Shown: positions 11,399 through 22,625 of the stretch, in pieces
How positions within the stretch are numbered: position 1 is the first letter of the stretch
How the letters are laid out: each line of letters opens with the position of its first letter
NCBI GenBank assembly: GCA_964057225.1
Contig: OZ059898.1
Location: 12,425,767-12,489,766 of the forward strand
Length of the DNA: 64,000 nt
Reading direction: 5' to 3'
Source of the DNA: Auanema rhodensis
Lineage: Eukaryota > Nematoda > Chromadorea > Rhabditida > Rhabditidae
The notes under the pieces: model-generated
Databases searched by the model: none
Seen by the model: only the letters and a program-made list of their open reading frames with translations
What the model was told of the DNA's origin: nothing
Position numbers and translations under genes: made by a program

Positions 11399-14300
11399 GA
11401 ATTAACAAACCAATAGATGTTCACTGTGGTACTTCTCAACCAAACGAATCATATCTTCATGACGATTAGCTTTACGATACATTTGAATTGCCTTATTTGA
11501 TGCTCCAATAGCTATATACAACTGTAAAACTTTAAGCGTTATCAATCCTTATTAAGGAGTATCGTATACTTGTTCAGCTTCAACATATCTTCCTTGCTCT
11601 TCTAACTCTTCCGATGTTCTCATGTACATGGATAAAGTTTCTTCTTTTCCCATAAATTCTTCAGACAACTAAATAAAAGAACAAAACATTTTTCAAATGT
11701 TCAGCATGCAACTTACTCTATAAGCTTCAGTCCATTTATTATTTCGAGCATACATGTTGATGGCCAACTTATACAGATCAGCTTCAATAAATAACCTTTC
11801 AGCTCTCTGAAATTCATAGATGTAATGATCGTTCAAACTATGAAATCCAACTTCTAATTCTCCTATTCCAGCATAGTATTCAGCTATCTTTCCATAATAT
11901 GTTTTACTTATAGATTCGTCCTGAATCACATCTACTATCTGTACAGCTTTACTCCATTCCTTAGCACTCATTGCTGCTTCAACTGCTTTCAAACTCTTAT
12001 TAGCTTCTGAATTCAGATTTTGAATAAAATGAGTTAGTTAATATCAAACCTAGATAATGACTGATGGCAGCATCATGCTGAGATTCTGATACAAGGTGGT
12101 CTGCCCATTCTTCTTCAAGTAAAACAACTTGTTCTGGATATACAGAGCGAGCAAGCTGAAGTTGTTTCAAGGGTGACAAGCATGCTTCTTCAAGGTACTT
12201 ACCTGAACAGCTTTAGAATAAGCATGTCCTTTACGGTAACATTCTAAAGCTTTTTCGAAGTTTTTCATTTTTTCAAAAATATCTCCAGCTTTATCATATA
12301 CAAAGCACTTCAACAGACAATTAGCCACAGTTTCAAGTAGATTTTCATCTTTTGCTAAGTCAGGTTGGGAATTTAAAACATTTAACGCTTTGACAGGCTG
12401 GTTTCCTTTTAAGAATAATTGAATCGCTCCCATATAATCACCTTCCGATATTTTCAACTTAAACATTCATTTTTGATAAACTATTTGAGTAAACGTTAGA
12501 TCTTACATCAGCTGCTTTAGCTTCCTGTCCAGTATCAAACAGAGAACGAAGGTAAGCACTTTTCAGTTGTTCATAACCCGGATAATGCTGTAAATTTGAA
12601 ACAGTTCAAACATAATAAAAAATTAAACTTGCTGTCGCTTTTGCTAGCTCTAATGCATCATCCCATTTATGTAACGTTTGATACATTTGTACAGCCTTTT
12701 CAATTGAATTCTGTAAATGTAAAAAAATAATTTAATATTGTTGATTGAGACTTACAGCTTCCAAATATATTTTTTCAGCTTCCTTGAACTTTTTATTCAT
12801 TCGAGCAAGGTTAGCTCTAACTTGGTAATGCTGTGTTCCATCACCACCTAGCTCTCCACTGGCTTTTGCAGCTATTTCAATTGTTTCCTAAAATTAGAAA
12901 AAAAAACTGAAAACTGGAAGACATGAGTTCACATGTAGCATGTTCACACGAGCAACATCATTGATAGCTGCATAGCATCTTTGAGCTAGAAGTAAACGAT
13001 GATGCTGAATTGCTAACTCAGCAACTCTACGCCACATCATGTATCTAAAGCTTGTGTTGATTAAGTTTTGCTAGATTACAAGTTTTAACTCACGTATCCA
13101 TGGAGCTTTTCTGCATTTCCAGGAAATTAATGGCTCGTTCGAAGTCACGTTTATCCAATGCACTTCCAAACTCAATTTGAGTATTATCAAGCTCATATGC
13201 AACTTTAGCATTTCCCTCCTAAATACAAGCAAACTCTAGAATTTATTTTCATGTTGCATAGCTCACTTGAACAATTACTTCCGTTTTATCAGCTTCTCGA
13301 ACAACTAATTCAACTTCTCCAGAAATTTGAACATTGGTTACTTGTTCTGGAGTATCGGGATTATACCTAAACAAATCAGATAAAGATTAAAACAATTTTA
13401 ATGATTCTCGAACCAAACATGTAAAGTTTCTCCTGATTGAGCAACTATAACATCACTTAATGGAACCCATTGTACATAAGTACAAAAGGAAATCAATGTT
13501 GTTTGTCGTTCAGTTTGTAAATCTACGAGCATAACCCTTGAACGCTTATCTCGAAAAAGTAATAGTGTAGCTGTTTCGTTAAGCTGTAATAGAACTAATT
13601 CTGAAAAATACTGTAAGCTAAACTGACCTCAACCCAATCAATAGCTGTGGTATGTGTTAAGCTCATTTCTTGTTGGCCAGATATGAAGTTAGCTACAATC
13701 ATCTGTTGATTTTTCACATTTTTTAAAAACTAACTTATTGAGATTGTAGTTGGATCTGGTAGATAAGCAATCTTCTTAACAGGAATACTTTCTGATAATG
13801 CTGGATATGCTATTCGAATACTGCAAAACGTTTGATACAATGGAAGTTTCATATCCACACCTCATCATCTGAGGATTTGCTAATTCAGTACGAATCCATC
13901 CAATAGCTCCATCAACACCATACTCAATTACAGTAATTTCACCAGCATTTATCAAAATACAAACATGCTCAAACTCAAAGTAAAACCTGAAAAAAATTTT
14001 TAAATTTTCCTCGTTTTATATTTGCTCTCAAACTTTTCATGACCACCTGAGCGCCATTCGATTTCAGATGATTTTCCTGTTGTAGTATCAGCAAGAATGA
14101 TTGTTGCTGATGTTGAAGCATGAACAAATCTATCTTTTCCCATCATCTTAAAACATATTTTCAATATTCAATGTTATCAAGTATGTAACAACCTTAATTT
14201 CATCAATTGATAATCCTCTATTTGAAATTACATTTGTCTTAATATCTGTTGTTATATCTCGAACAATCACGTGGGATGGTGCAACATATGTTGTTTCAAA

Positions 14301-16016
14301 TCGACTTTTAAGCATTCCTCTTCTCAGACAACAATCTATGGATATCACAGCTCCGCATAACGTACCCTGAAAACATCCTGTCAGAATTCAACATTTTGAA
14401 ATTTTGATTTTCAAACCGCATAGACTGTAGATCCGTCACTTTTCCATGCAAGCGCTGTGATGGAATAGACGTTCTTAATCTCTAAAGGAGCTCCTTCGTC
14501 CCATGCTCCACGTCGAGATGACCACGAGAACAAGCGTACTCTAGATAATATGTCTGGTTATTTCTTCCGACCTATCGATATATAATATGAGTTACAACAT
14601 ACCGATCATAACTGGCGACAGCAATATTCTGACCTGTTGGGTCTGTAACTAAAGAGGAAAATTCCTTTTCAGATTGATCAGAATAATCAAATTGTTGCTG
14701 AACAATTCCATTTTCTAGAAATGAACTCAAATATAGTTTGATCATATGGCGCTCATATTCTCTACCTGTATATGATAATATTCGTCTGTCTGATCCAGCA
14801 ACAACGAAGCCATGAGATGTAAATGCCAGACAGTATGGCGGTACTTGAGCCATACATATTTTTGTCTAAAAAAATGAATAAATTATATGAAAAAAGGATC
14901 AGAATGATCAGTATATCAATGGAACATGGCAATTTGAATATGAACGTGAAGCAAACACCGCGTATTAAATTTTATTCTCCGAAATGCAAACAACGAAAAC
15001 GGTTGCTTTTTTTCGATTTTTTGATCAGAAGATATTTTTTCAAATAAAGAACCTGAGTTTTACTGGCAAAGTTGAACAGAAGAATTGAACCATCTACATG
15101 TCCACTGATAAATGCTGTCTTTCTTGGACTAAAATATTCAAAGCATGTAATATGTTGAATTATTCAAAAAAACTTTGCTGCCAGTGATACAACTGATTCC
15201 GATGTTTTATAAAGCGATGAACATTTATTTGATTTTAATAATCCACATCGCACTTTTCCATCTAATAACCCTATCTAAAAAGCATTACAAAGTTTTTTTT
15301 TAAAGTTTGATTCAAAATTTATAGAAAAACTTACAATTACTTTGTCTTCAAATGGCCAACATATAGCAGTAACAGAAGATGATTGTTTTAATTTATTAAC
15401 TATAACCTTTTTCTCATTCCTGTAAGATTTAATTTTTTAATTTTTTCTAATTAAATTACTCATTACAAACCATGTATATCCAGTTTTATAAATATAGACA
15501 ACATTATCTGATTGACCAACTGCTAAGCATGAAGAATCTGGCGAGAAGGCTATACTCGTTACAACATATGATTTTTTTCCAAACTTAAATAAAAATAGAA
15601 AATAAAAATAGAGAAAAAACAATTAATCTAACCTTAGATTCTATGGGTTTTGTGGCAAATCGATCTTTTTGTTGACCATTTTCATCTATTAACACTATAG
15701 TTCGATCAGCTTGGGCAATAGCGGTTTTTAAGCCATTTGAAGCACAAGATATTGATTCCACACGTGCAGCTCCTTCCTTAATAATAATAAAATAAAATGA
15801 AAAGACACGAATTTAAAAAGGTTTTTTCTTATTTTCAAAATCATTTTAAAGCAAACGAAAGGAAAACCAGACTTTTAAGAACATACTTACATCTTTAATG
15901 AAACTTTTAAATTTCGGTTCGAACAGTAGCTATTAGCTTTTTATAAAATTAAAATGAAAAATAATCAAATTACAAACCTGTTGGGGCAAGACCGATGCCA
16001 AGAACCGTAACTTCAT
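8231..16016 (-). CDS. osm-1: Intraflagellar transport protein IFT172 (OSM-1)
   Basis: Largest subunit of the IFT-B complex, which moves cargo along cilia and acts at the ciliary tip. The start at 16016 gives [13 protein letters not shown], which matches the IFT172 N-terminus. Exon 1 is 16016-15978 and joins in phase 0 to exon 2 (15776-15633). The N-terminal third has WD40 repeats (for example [19 protein letters not shown]). The rest is TPR-like helical repeats, such as [56 protein letters not shown] and NNKWTEAYR. The last exon ends AQTPLAMAI before TGA at 8233-8231. The roughly 7.8-kb span and about 35 short exons would give about 1,700 residues, the usual family size. No stop or frameshift was seen in the exons I read. 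An X-box lies 57 bases upstream, so control by the RFX factor DAF-19 is likely. The identity is firm; not every splice site was checked. Confidence 0.95.
11365..11396. repeat. (TA)n microsatellite in an osm-1 intron
   Basis: About 15 TA dinucleotides in a row inside a short intron of the IFT172 gene. Such a tract is prone to length variation. Confidence 0.9.
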
Positions 16017-16072
16017 TTATACATGAGATATATGACCGACAAGCTTTTGCGTCAGGAATAGAACCTCCCAAG

Positions 16073-16086
16073 GTTACCATAGCAAC
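16073..16086. promoter_or_regulatory. X-box (RFX/DAF-19 binding site)
   Basis: GTTACCATAGCAAC fits the 14-base X-box consensus (GTYNCC-AT-RGNAAC) at every position. It starts 57 bases upstream of the osm-1 start codon, within the distance at which such boxes control ciliary genes in nematodes. The site is near-palindromic, so its strand is not informative. The match is direct; that the RFX factor binds it is inferred from family knowledge. Confidence 0.85.
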
Positions 16087-16702
16087 AATGAGCGCAGCGC
16101 TGGAAACAGCTTCGTACCATGAATTAACCTCATTCATTATATGTGATTCTCTGTTGTTCCAGGATAGGTTTGAAATTTTTCACCAAAAAAACATGTTATA
16201 TTACCAATAAAGCGAAAGGAATTTATTTGCTGGCAAAAATACACAGATATGCTCTTGAAGGGTTGTAAAGCTTTTTTTCTTCAAACTCAAATAGTTTCTG
16301 GAGAGGTTCAGAGTACACACAAATCAGAAAAAAAAGAAAGTTTTTAAACAATTCTTTGAGACTCATGTTCACATATACAAAACGCTTAAAGCAAATAAAG
16401 GGAAAACCATTGCATCTTCTTCTTCGAGGTTGCTGTTGCTGCCGCATTTTAAAACTTGGACGGAATGGGTAAAACCATTTTGTCATTCATTTTCCGCAAT
16501 ATCAATAGAAACTCTTTGAAAAGAAAAGTTTTTGAACGAAGAATAAGGAAGTAATAAGAAGATTGGCTCTTTTGTTGAAATTACATTTTCCTTTTCCTTT
16601 TTTTCTTTCACGAATGAGTTTTTATTCGAATTAGAATGGTCATCCTTTTTATAATCGTTTTATATGGAGAAAGGAAGCGTGTTTTCTGATCGGTGGAAAA
16701 GG
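16087..16702. other. Divergent intergenic region, osm-1 and acid phosphatase
   Basis: About 620 bases between the osm-1 X-box and the TATA box of the acid phosphatase gene. It is AT-rich. Short open frames on the - strand include an Arg/Gln-rich stretch near 16,400-16,480, but none has splice partners or resembles a known protein. Confidence 0.4.
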
Positions 16703-16709
16703 TATAAAA
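16703..16709 (+). promoter_or_regulatory. TATA box of the acid phosphatase gene
   Basis: TATAAAA in the context GGTATAAAAG lies about 125 bases upstream of the start codon. A splice acceptor (TTACTTTCAG, ending near 16805) follows, so the mature 5' end probably begins just after it by cis- or trans-splicing. Confidence 0.6.
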
Positions 16710-16831
16710 GTGCCGAAAGATAGACAATCTCTATCAGTTTGGCCGATATTTTAAAAAAAAAATTGAGTCTAATAGATGTTATAGATTTAATTAATTTACT
16801 TTCAGGGCTAGTTAGGCAAAACCCATATATT

Positions 16832-18427
16832 ATGCTATTTCTTCTTACAGTTGGCCTGGTTGCTGCGTCAACTTCAATTCCAAAAACATCCATCGCCAGA
16901 GGTGAATATATCTTATTATTTGATTCAAATCAAAACATTATATGTTTCTAGATTCTCAAACAACTCTTGTGTTGTTTGGAACCAGACATGGAAATCGTAA
17001 TCCTGAACAGTTCGTGTTAGGTGAACCAGTTAAGAGAACTGATTGGGGATTTGAGGGACCTTTGGAGCTTACTAAAGTAATATCATTTTCAACACTAATA
17101 TTAACTTTATATTTAGTTTGGAAAATTAGAAACTCATCTGCTTGGAAAGGAAATTAGAAAATTTGTAGGAAAACTCATAGATAAAAATTATCTTCCAAAC
17201 GAAGCTAAATTCTATAGTAGCTCTGCTAACAGATGTCAAATGACTTTGCAGGTACTTCTAAACAGTTTCTAAATAAAACTTACAAGTTAAACTGAATTTC
17301 AGTCAGCATTAGCTGGTATTTACAACCCCGTTTCTTGGGCTGATTGGAGCTTAACTCACAGAAACTGGAGTCCAGTCCCATATACCATCGATGATCCATT
17401 GCTTAGAATGTACTCTGTAAAGGATTGCCCCGTCAGTGATGCTGGTACTATATATAGTGTACAAGCTTGAGAGCCTGATTTTGATTTTTCTAGCCTGGAA
17501 GCCAATTAGTGAAGACACTTTACCCGATTTGCAGCAGATTACTAATGAAAAGAAGGTAAACAAATTGTCTTTAACAGTTCAATAATAAATAGTAAATTTA
17601 AATATATTTTTCTTTTTTTACAGGATGTATTGAACTACATGAAGAACAACACAGGATGGGAAGCTACCATCAGCAATGCTGCTGATCTTGCTGATAATTT
17701 ACTTCTTATGGTAAAAAAAATCTTATGTGTAACTTAGATCAGTTTTAAATTTAGGATCTTTATAAAACTAGAAAGTATCCTGCTTGGATTGAAAAACCAA
17801 CATTATCTGGATTTGTTAAGAAAACGTTAATCGAAGAATACATGTCATTTGGTTAGATCTGTTTTCTTTAACTGAAATTATACTTAATATTCAGCTGAGA
17901 ATCATCAAATTCGGTGTGCTGATTATGAGCCATGTCGAAACATGATGTCTGGATTCTGGTTGAAGAGTATTGTAGATTCCATGAAAACGGCCAAGGACGG
18001 CAAGGGCCCAAAGTTGATTGGATATGCTTCTGTAAGACAATTTATTTATTCATTTTTAACTTCTATCGTATTATTCTTCAGCACACAGAAGTCACTTTGG
18101 CCGTTATGAAGCTTCTCGGTTTTGAAAGAGAGGAACTTCCAACTTCTGCTGGTTTTGTTATCGAATTCAAGTTGTTTTTAGTTTCAGATTCATTTCATGT
18201 AACATTTGATATTTAGAAAAGCACCAACTCCACAGCTTCGTCTTCACAATCACGACCCTGTCAAGAAAGGACATGTGATTTACAAAGCTAAGCTTATTCC
18301 CTCTCTTGAGAACATTGCTGATAATAATGGATGGATGAAATTAACTGACTTTGAAAATGTAGTCAAGCAGTACTATATTAGTGATTGGGAGTCAGCTTGT
18401 GGCCGTAAACCATGCAAAACTAACTGA
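16832..18427 (+). CDS. Secreted histidine acid phosphatase
   Basis: Phosphohydrolase of the histidine acid phosphatase branch (nematode pho/acp type), probably secreted or lysosomal. Exons: 16832-16901, 16952-17076, 17117-17251, 17303-17444, 17494-17555, 17624-17710, 17755-17851, 17895-18031, 18082-18170, 18217-18427. The N-terminus is a signal peptide (MLFLLTVGLVAASTS). The phosphohistidine loop follows as FGTRHGNRNPE, with the nucleophile His and two Arg. SSSANRCQMT fits the second conserved Arg region, and LHNHDPVKKG carries the C-terminal His-Asp pair that provides the proton donor. All expected catalytic residues are visible. Six or more Cys suggest disulfides, consistent with secretion. 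The start is the first ATG after the acceptor at 16805. A poly(A) signal AATAAA lies near 18,468. Which C. elegans paralogue it matches cannot be decided here. Confidence 0.92.
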
Positions 18428-18496
18428 TAACTTGTTCACATGATTCGTACTTAAGTAGTGTATGAGATAAATAAATATTTCATTTTGGTTAATTTT

Positions 18497-18568
18497 TGAT
18501 CTATAATCGTATCAAATACCCAACTTTTCCATCTGGAGCCGAATGCTCTACCATTTGAGCCAAGAGTC
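18497..18568 (-). pseudogene. Degenerate tRNA-Trp relic
   Basis: Read on the - strand, this has a good D-arm (GCTCAAATGGTAGAGC) and an anticodon loop CTCCAGA with anticodon CCA (Trp; the complement is TGG at 18534-18536). The anticodon stem has mismatches, the T-arm (GTATTTGATAC) lacks the normal GGTTCGA core, and the acceptor stem pairs poorly. I read it as a decayed tRNA gene rather than a working one. Confidence 0.45.
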
Positions 18569-19313
18569 ATATTAAATAGATTATTCAAAAACAAATATGA
18601 AAAGTTATTTTAAAAAATCACATTGATGATAATAATAATAATGTTGTCATCATTATGTCAAAGAAAGTTGAATCGATGAAATATTCATAGAAAATTTAGA
18701 GAGCTCAATAATTTTAAAAATCTTCTCTTCCAAGATTGAATATTCTTAACAGAGCCCCAAGAGCAATATAAGATCTAGTACAAGTTAAGATATCGAAATG
18801 TTCACAATGATTGACAGTTTCAAAAATAATGTTTGATCAAATTCTACATTATTCATGTGAAATTGCAACAATTTCAGAAAAGTTGTAAGTTGTAAGTTGT
18901 ATTCAGATATTTTTTCTTGTAATAATATACTTCACTGTAGCTTAAAACTGTTTTGAAATAATTATTCAGATTTCAAAAACAGTTTTCAATCATCGAACTT
19001 TTTTTTTTTCTTTCCTCTAAACAAGTTTATTTGTATATAAGATATCAGTATCTGCAGCAATGCCCGATCTTAAATTTTTTTTGAAGAAAAATGTTTGAAA
19101 AAACATTTTAAATATTAAAACATAAAAGTTTAATCAGTCATTCAAATTTAATAAAATTCAAATTTTCATCTGTAATAATCTCAAACACATGTTAGCTCAT
19201 ATAAATCAAATAGCATCATAATAGAAGACAGTTTTTCTTATATAAATTGAATCTTCGTAGTTGAATCAATTTAACAACTTAACTCTATTTTTAGTATTAT
19301 TCTTATTAATTAG
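18569..19313. other. AT-rich intergenic region
   Basis: About 745 bases of AT-rich sequence before the first chemoreceptor gene. No open frame or repeat shared with other parts of the window was recognised. Confidence 0.4.
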
Positions 19314-20623
19314 ATGATTTATATACTATTATTATATGCATGTGCTTTCATAACAACAATTTGTTTATTTTTCACTTGTTTCTGTATTATATGGCATTCA
19401 CCAAGAAATATGGATAAAGAGTTTAGATGTTACTTATGGTTACAATGCTTTATGTAAGTTTTTTTTGTAAAAACACTTAGGTAATTGTACTATATGTTAT
19501 AGTGGATTAATATTTTCTTTGACTTTATCTTGCGGTGCTACACCTATATTCGTAGCACCGTGCTTCGGAGGATATTATGTAGGATTTTTTGAATATTCTG
19601 GTGTTCATACCTTGTACGTTGCACTATATTTTTTTGCATTAATGTATTGTAAGTTTTTTAAATTATGTTTACACTTACATATCAAAGGTATTAGAGACTC
19701 CTCCGAAAATTACTATGTTTTTCTAAATTATACTATTTGGTCCAGATGTTCAAAGTCTTGTTAAGAGATATTTTGGTTCTAGTACCTTTGATGCATATTA
19801 TTAACAATTTAAATTTTGTTGAAGAAAATAGTAAACTATATTTTCAGTTTATGGAGGATTAAGCATTTTAATGTTTTTTCTTCGATATCAAGCTATGAAT
19901 ATAAGACCTGAATACACAATGAAATATTTTCTATGTACTGTAGTATTTTTTGAATATTTTGTTACTCCCTTGGTATTTCTAGTTAGCGCTGATCTTGACC
20001 GCGTTCAGGAAGTCAAGACTGAATGCTTAAAGGTATGAAGCTAGATTGAACTTCTTGAGCCTTCTGTTCAACAAAAGCTTTTCAGGTATATCGGGGTGAT
20101 CCAAAAGATATTTGGAATGAACAAACTATTGTTATATCATTTACTAAATCCGGGAAATTTGTAATTATCTGTCTCTTTTTTGCATTATCAAATGTAATAT
20201 TGTTTATTATTGAATTAACTACAATAGGAATATTAACTTGGAAGCGTTTCGAACAAACTAAAAAGAATATGTCTCAACAAACGATTAATATACATAAAAT
20301 GTTTATGAAAATTAATTTTATTCAGGTTTTTATATTTTTTGTAATTCTAAGTTTTATTATATTTTAAGTATTAAGGCTCTTGATATAGTATTTCTCACTC
20401 AATTAATTTTTATATTTCTTATATTGGCATATTGTGGCAAAAATATTAAAGGTGAGACGGATAAGTAATCACTCATTATTATATTTATTTATTTTAATTA
20501 GAACTTCAAGATGCTGTTGTTATATTAGCATGTGTGAATCTCTTCTGTGGAACAATATTAGCATTATATACAGTACCATCATATAGAAAAGAAATTATTA
20601 ATATTATATATTTTTATAAATAA
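19314..20623 (+). CDS. Nematode 7TM chemoreceptor, Srh/Sri-like (copy 1)
   Basis: Predicted G-protein-coupled chemoreceptor on sensory cilia. Six exons: 19314-19453, 19503-19648, 19858-20032, 20086-20325, 20376-20451, 20502-20623. The model gives about 300 residues with seven hydrophobic segments. Landmarks of this superfamily are WHSPRNMDKEFRCYL after TM1, VAPCFGGYYVGF in the TM2-TM3 region, FFLRYQAM after TM3, and TVPSYRKEI near the C-terminus, like the PYR motif of Srh/Sri receptors. Exon structure and sequence match the second copy at 33.7 kb (shared DIWNEQTIV, SFTKSG and KINFIQ), except that intron 2 is 209 bases here and 47 there. No disruption was seen. The exact Sr family is uncertain, and the start is the first in-frame ATG. 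Confidence 0.75.
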
Positions 20624-21117
20624 AATTACTTATTAAAATGTTTACGTATGAAGAAAGAGCAAAAAATAATTAAAACAAAATTATAAGTTTCAGCTGCTGT
20701 TTAAAGGCGCCAAAAATTCCACCAGAAAGCAAGTTTTGGCTAGTAGATTACAAACGAAAGCATTTCGAAATAAAACAAATTATTTTTTGGAATAAATTTG
20801 AAAAAAAAAAGAAAAATTTTTCACATTTCTTTATGCATTAATTATTTAAAAGTTTATAACGTGAATGTTCCTATTTACAGGAAAATAATATAAGACGTGA
20901 TGTCATAATGACAGTTGAATGAGTTAAAGTATTAATTGAATACACAATAATCAATAAACACATACATTTCAATTATAAATATAAATTATTTAGTTATCAA
21001 CAATCATAACTATGCATTATAGAATATCTTCATTCAAATTCTGAAGACACCCCACCTGTTAGATAATACTGACAATGATCCATGTTAAGAAAAAGTAAAA
21101 AAAGTAATGTTCTTAAT
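20624..21117. other. Spacer before the peptide-gene array
   Basis: About 490 bases of AT-rich sequence between the chemoreceptor stop codon and the start of the large inverted repeat. No gene is seen. Confidence 0.4.
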
Positions 21118-21398
21118 CTGCTATTGGTGGGTTTTTGATTGGCCAATAGTAGGCGATTAACCAGCATACTACTTCAAATATAATTAATGCGCTTCTTCAT
21201 ACCCAACCTTCACAACATAGATTTCGTTGGTAAATAGTTTTTGTTTCTTTTAATAATTTCTGAGAATTTCAATGATTCAGGATTCAGATGGTTGACAATA
21301 TTTCGAAAAAATATGCAAAGTGGCTAGATTTTCCACGTAGGATACAATGAAAATCATTTTTATTCGAAGTTTGAAAAGACGTGTAAGCGGTTGTATCC
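21118..21398 (-). promoter_or_regulatory. Truncated promoter cassette, inverted
   Basis: This is the reverse complement of the first 280 bases of the cassette found at 22626-23283. It breaks off in the CCAAT-box region, so the GATA and TATA parts are missing. No family A gene follows on this side. Confidence 0.85.
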
Positions 21399-21498
21399 AG
21401 TTAACTATACTAACTATATTCTTAATTATTCTTATTATAGGTAAAGAAATCTTTATTCAAATTGATGTTACAACATGAATATCATTCTTTCTTCTTTC

Positions 21499-21849
21499 TT
21501 ACCAACCATTGGCATCCCAGCACTTCATGGTGTGGTTGAATTCTTGGACAGTCATACAACACCTGGAATGAGATCAAGTTGAAACTTGAAGTAAGAACTT
21601 GAAGCTTTACATGTAGTAGTTGTTGTTACAGTTGTGCATCTGAATATCAAGACATCTCTTATAACACTTGTCAGCACACCAGGTTTCTCTCCAGCTGAAA
21701 AGCTCAAAGTAAGGTTAGAAACTCAGAAGATACAACGTTTGAGGGATGGAAGCTTCACAGTTAGATCCAGCAAGAGTTCCGTGACAGTAGTCAACGCAGG
21801 AAGCATAAGCAGCAGCAATGCAGACAGCAAGAACAATGAGGAGTTTCAT
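21499..21849 (-). CDS. Cysteine-rich secreted peptide, pair 1 left
   Basis: Three-exon gene for an 86-residue peptide: signal peptide MKLLIVLAVCIAAAYA, then a 70-residue mature part with ten Cys (positions 18, 22, 31, 44, 48, 52, 60, 67, 68, 80 of the precursor). The CxxxC spacings at 18/22 and 48/52 suggest a small disulfide-linked helical fold. The exon pattern (113, 84 and 64 coding bases; intron 1 only 42 bases) is set out for the right-hand copy and mirrored here. The ATG lies one base after ACTTTCAG, a good trans-splice or UTR-intron acceptor. I do not recognise the family, and the function is unknown. The gene is transcribed away from its partner from a shared 325-base spacer. Confidence 0.8.
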
Positions 21850-22174
21850 TCTGAAAGTTTTAATTTCAAGTTGGAAAGTTGAAAAGTTGAAAAGCTTGAA
21901 GCTGGAGAATCGTTGGATGAACTGGATGTAGTGTTAAAGGAAGATTCACCTTATAAAGAAATTCAAAATTTAATTTCTCAATGGGACCCCAAATCCGAAA
22001 AACTAAAAGTTGTTGTTGGAAACAGCATGAGATTAAGCTCCCACTGATGCTTATCCAAGTATATAAAACCTCTGATAGCTCAGTTTGAATCATCACATCC
22101 AGTTCATCCAACGATTCTCCAGCTTCAAGCTTTTCAACTTTTCAACTTTCCAACTTCAAATTGAAACTTTTAGA
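21850..22174. promoter_or_regulatory. Bidirectional promoter of peptide pair 1
   Basis: The 325 bases between the two start codons hold one TATA box for each gene at almost the same distance (about 103 bases) from its ATG: TATAAAA at 22072-22078 for the right gene and TTTATAAG (- strand) at 21951-21958 for the left. The central 163 bases are not palindromic, so they carry an orientation. Next to each ATG is a run of CAACTTTT-like repeats in the leader. Confidence 0.7.
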
Positions 22175-22525
22175 ATGAAACTCCTCATCGTTCTTGCTGT
22201 CTGCATTGCTGCTGCTTATGCTTCCTGCGTTGACTATTGTCACGGAACTCTTGCTGGATCTAACTGTGAAGCTTCCATCCCTCAAACGTTGTATCTTCTG
22301 AGTTTCTAACCTTACTTTGAGCTTTTCAGCTGGAGAGAAACCTGGTGTGCTGACAAGTGTTATAAGAGATGTCTTGATATTCAGATGCACAACTGTAACA
22401 ACAACTACTACATGTAAAGCTTCAAGTTCTTACTTCAAGTTTCAACTTGATCTCATTCCAGGTGCTGTATGACTGTCCAAGAATTCAACCACACCATGAA
22501 GTGCTGGGATGCCAATGGTTGGTAA
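22175..22525 (+). CDS. Cysteine-rich secreted peptide, pair 1 right
   Basis: Reference copy for the gene model. Exons are 22175-22287, 22330-22413 and 22462-22525. The junctions restore the codons ACC (Thr38) and ATG (Met66), and the protein ends in WDANGW. Without splicing the frame would stop early, and without the second intron the protein would lose its last three Cys. The acceptor before the ATG is ACTTTTAG rather than the ACTTTCAG of the left copy. The poly(A) signal AATAAA is at 22567. The encoded protein is identical to that of the left copy; the coding differences I saw are synonymous. Confidence 0.82.
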
Positions 22526-22625
22526 GAAAGAAGAAACAATGATATTCATGTTGTAACATCAATTTGAATAAAGATTTCTTTACCTATAATAAGAATAGTT
22601 AAGAATATAGTTAGTATAGTTAACT

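Noticed and set aside
21634-21882. 82-codon open frame antisense to the peptide gene, repeated in all copies
   Set aside because: It is the reverse strand of the three-exon peptide gene. The peptide gene has a signal peptide, clean splice sites and synonymous-only variation, while this frame changes amino acids between copies.
21866-22111. Open frame across the central spacer of the peptide pairs (starts M(L)NELDVMIQTEL)
   Set aside because: It lies over the bidirectional promoter, TATA boxes included, and overlaps both leaders. It is more likely a chance frame.
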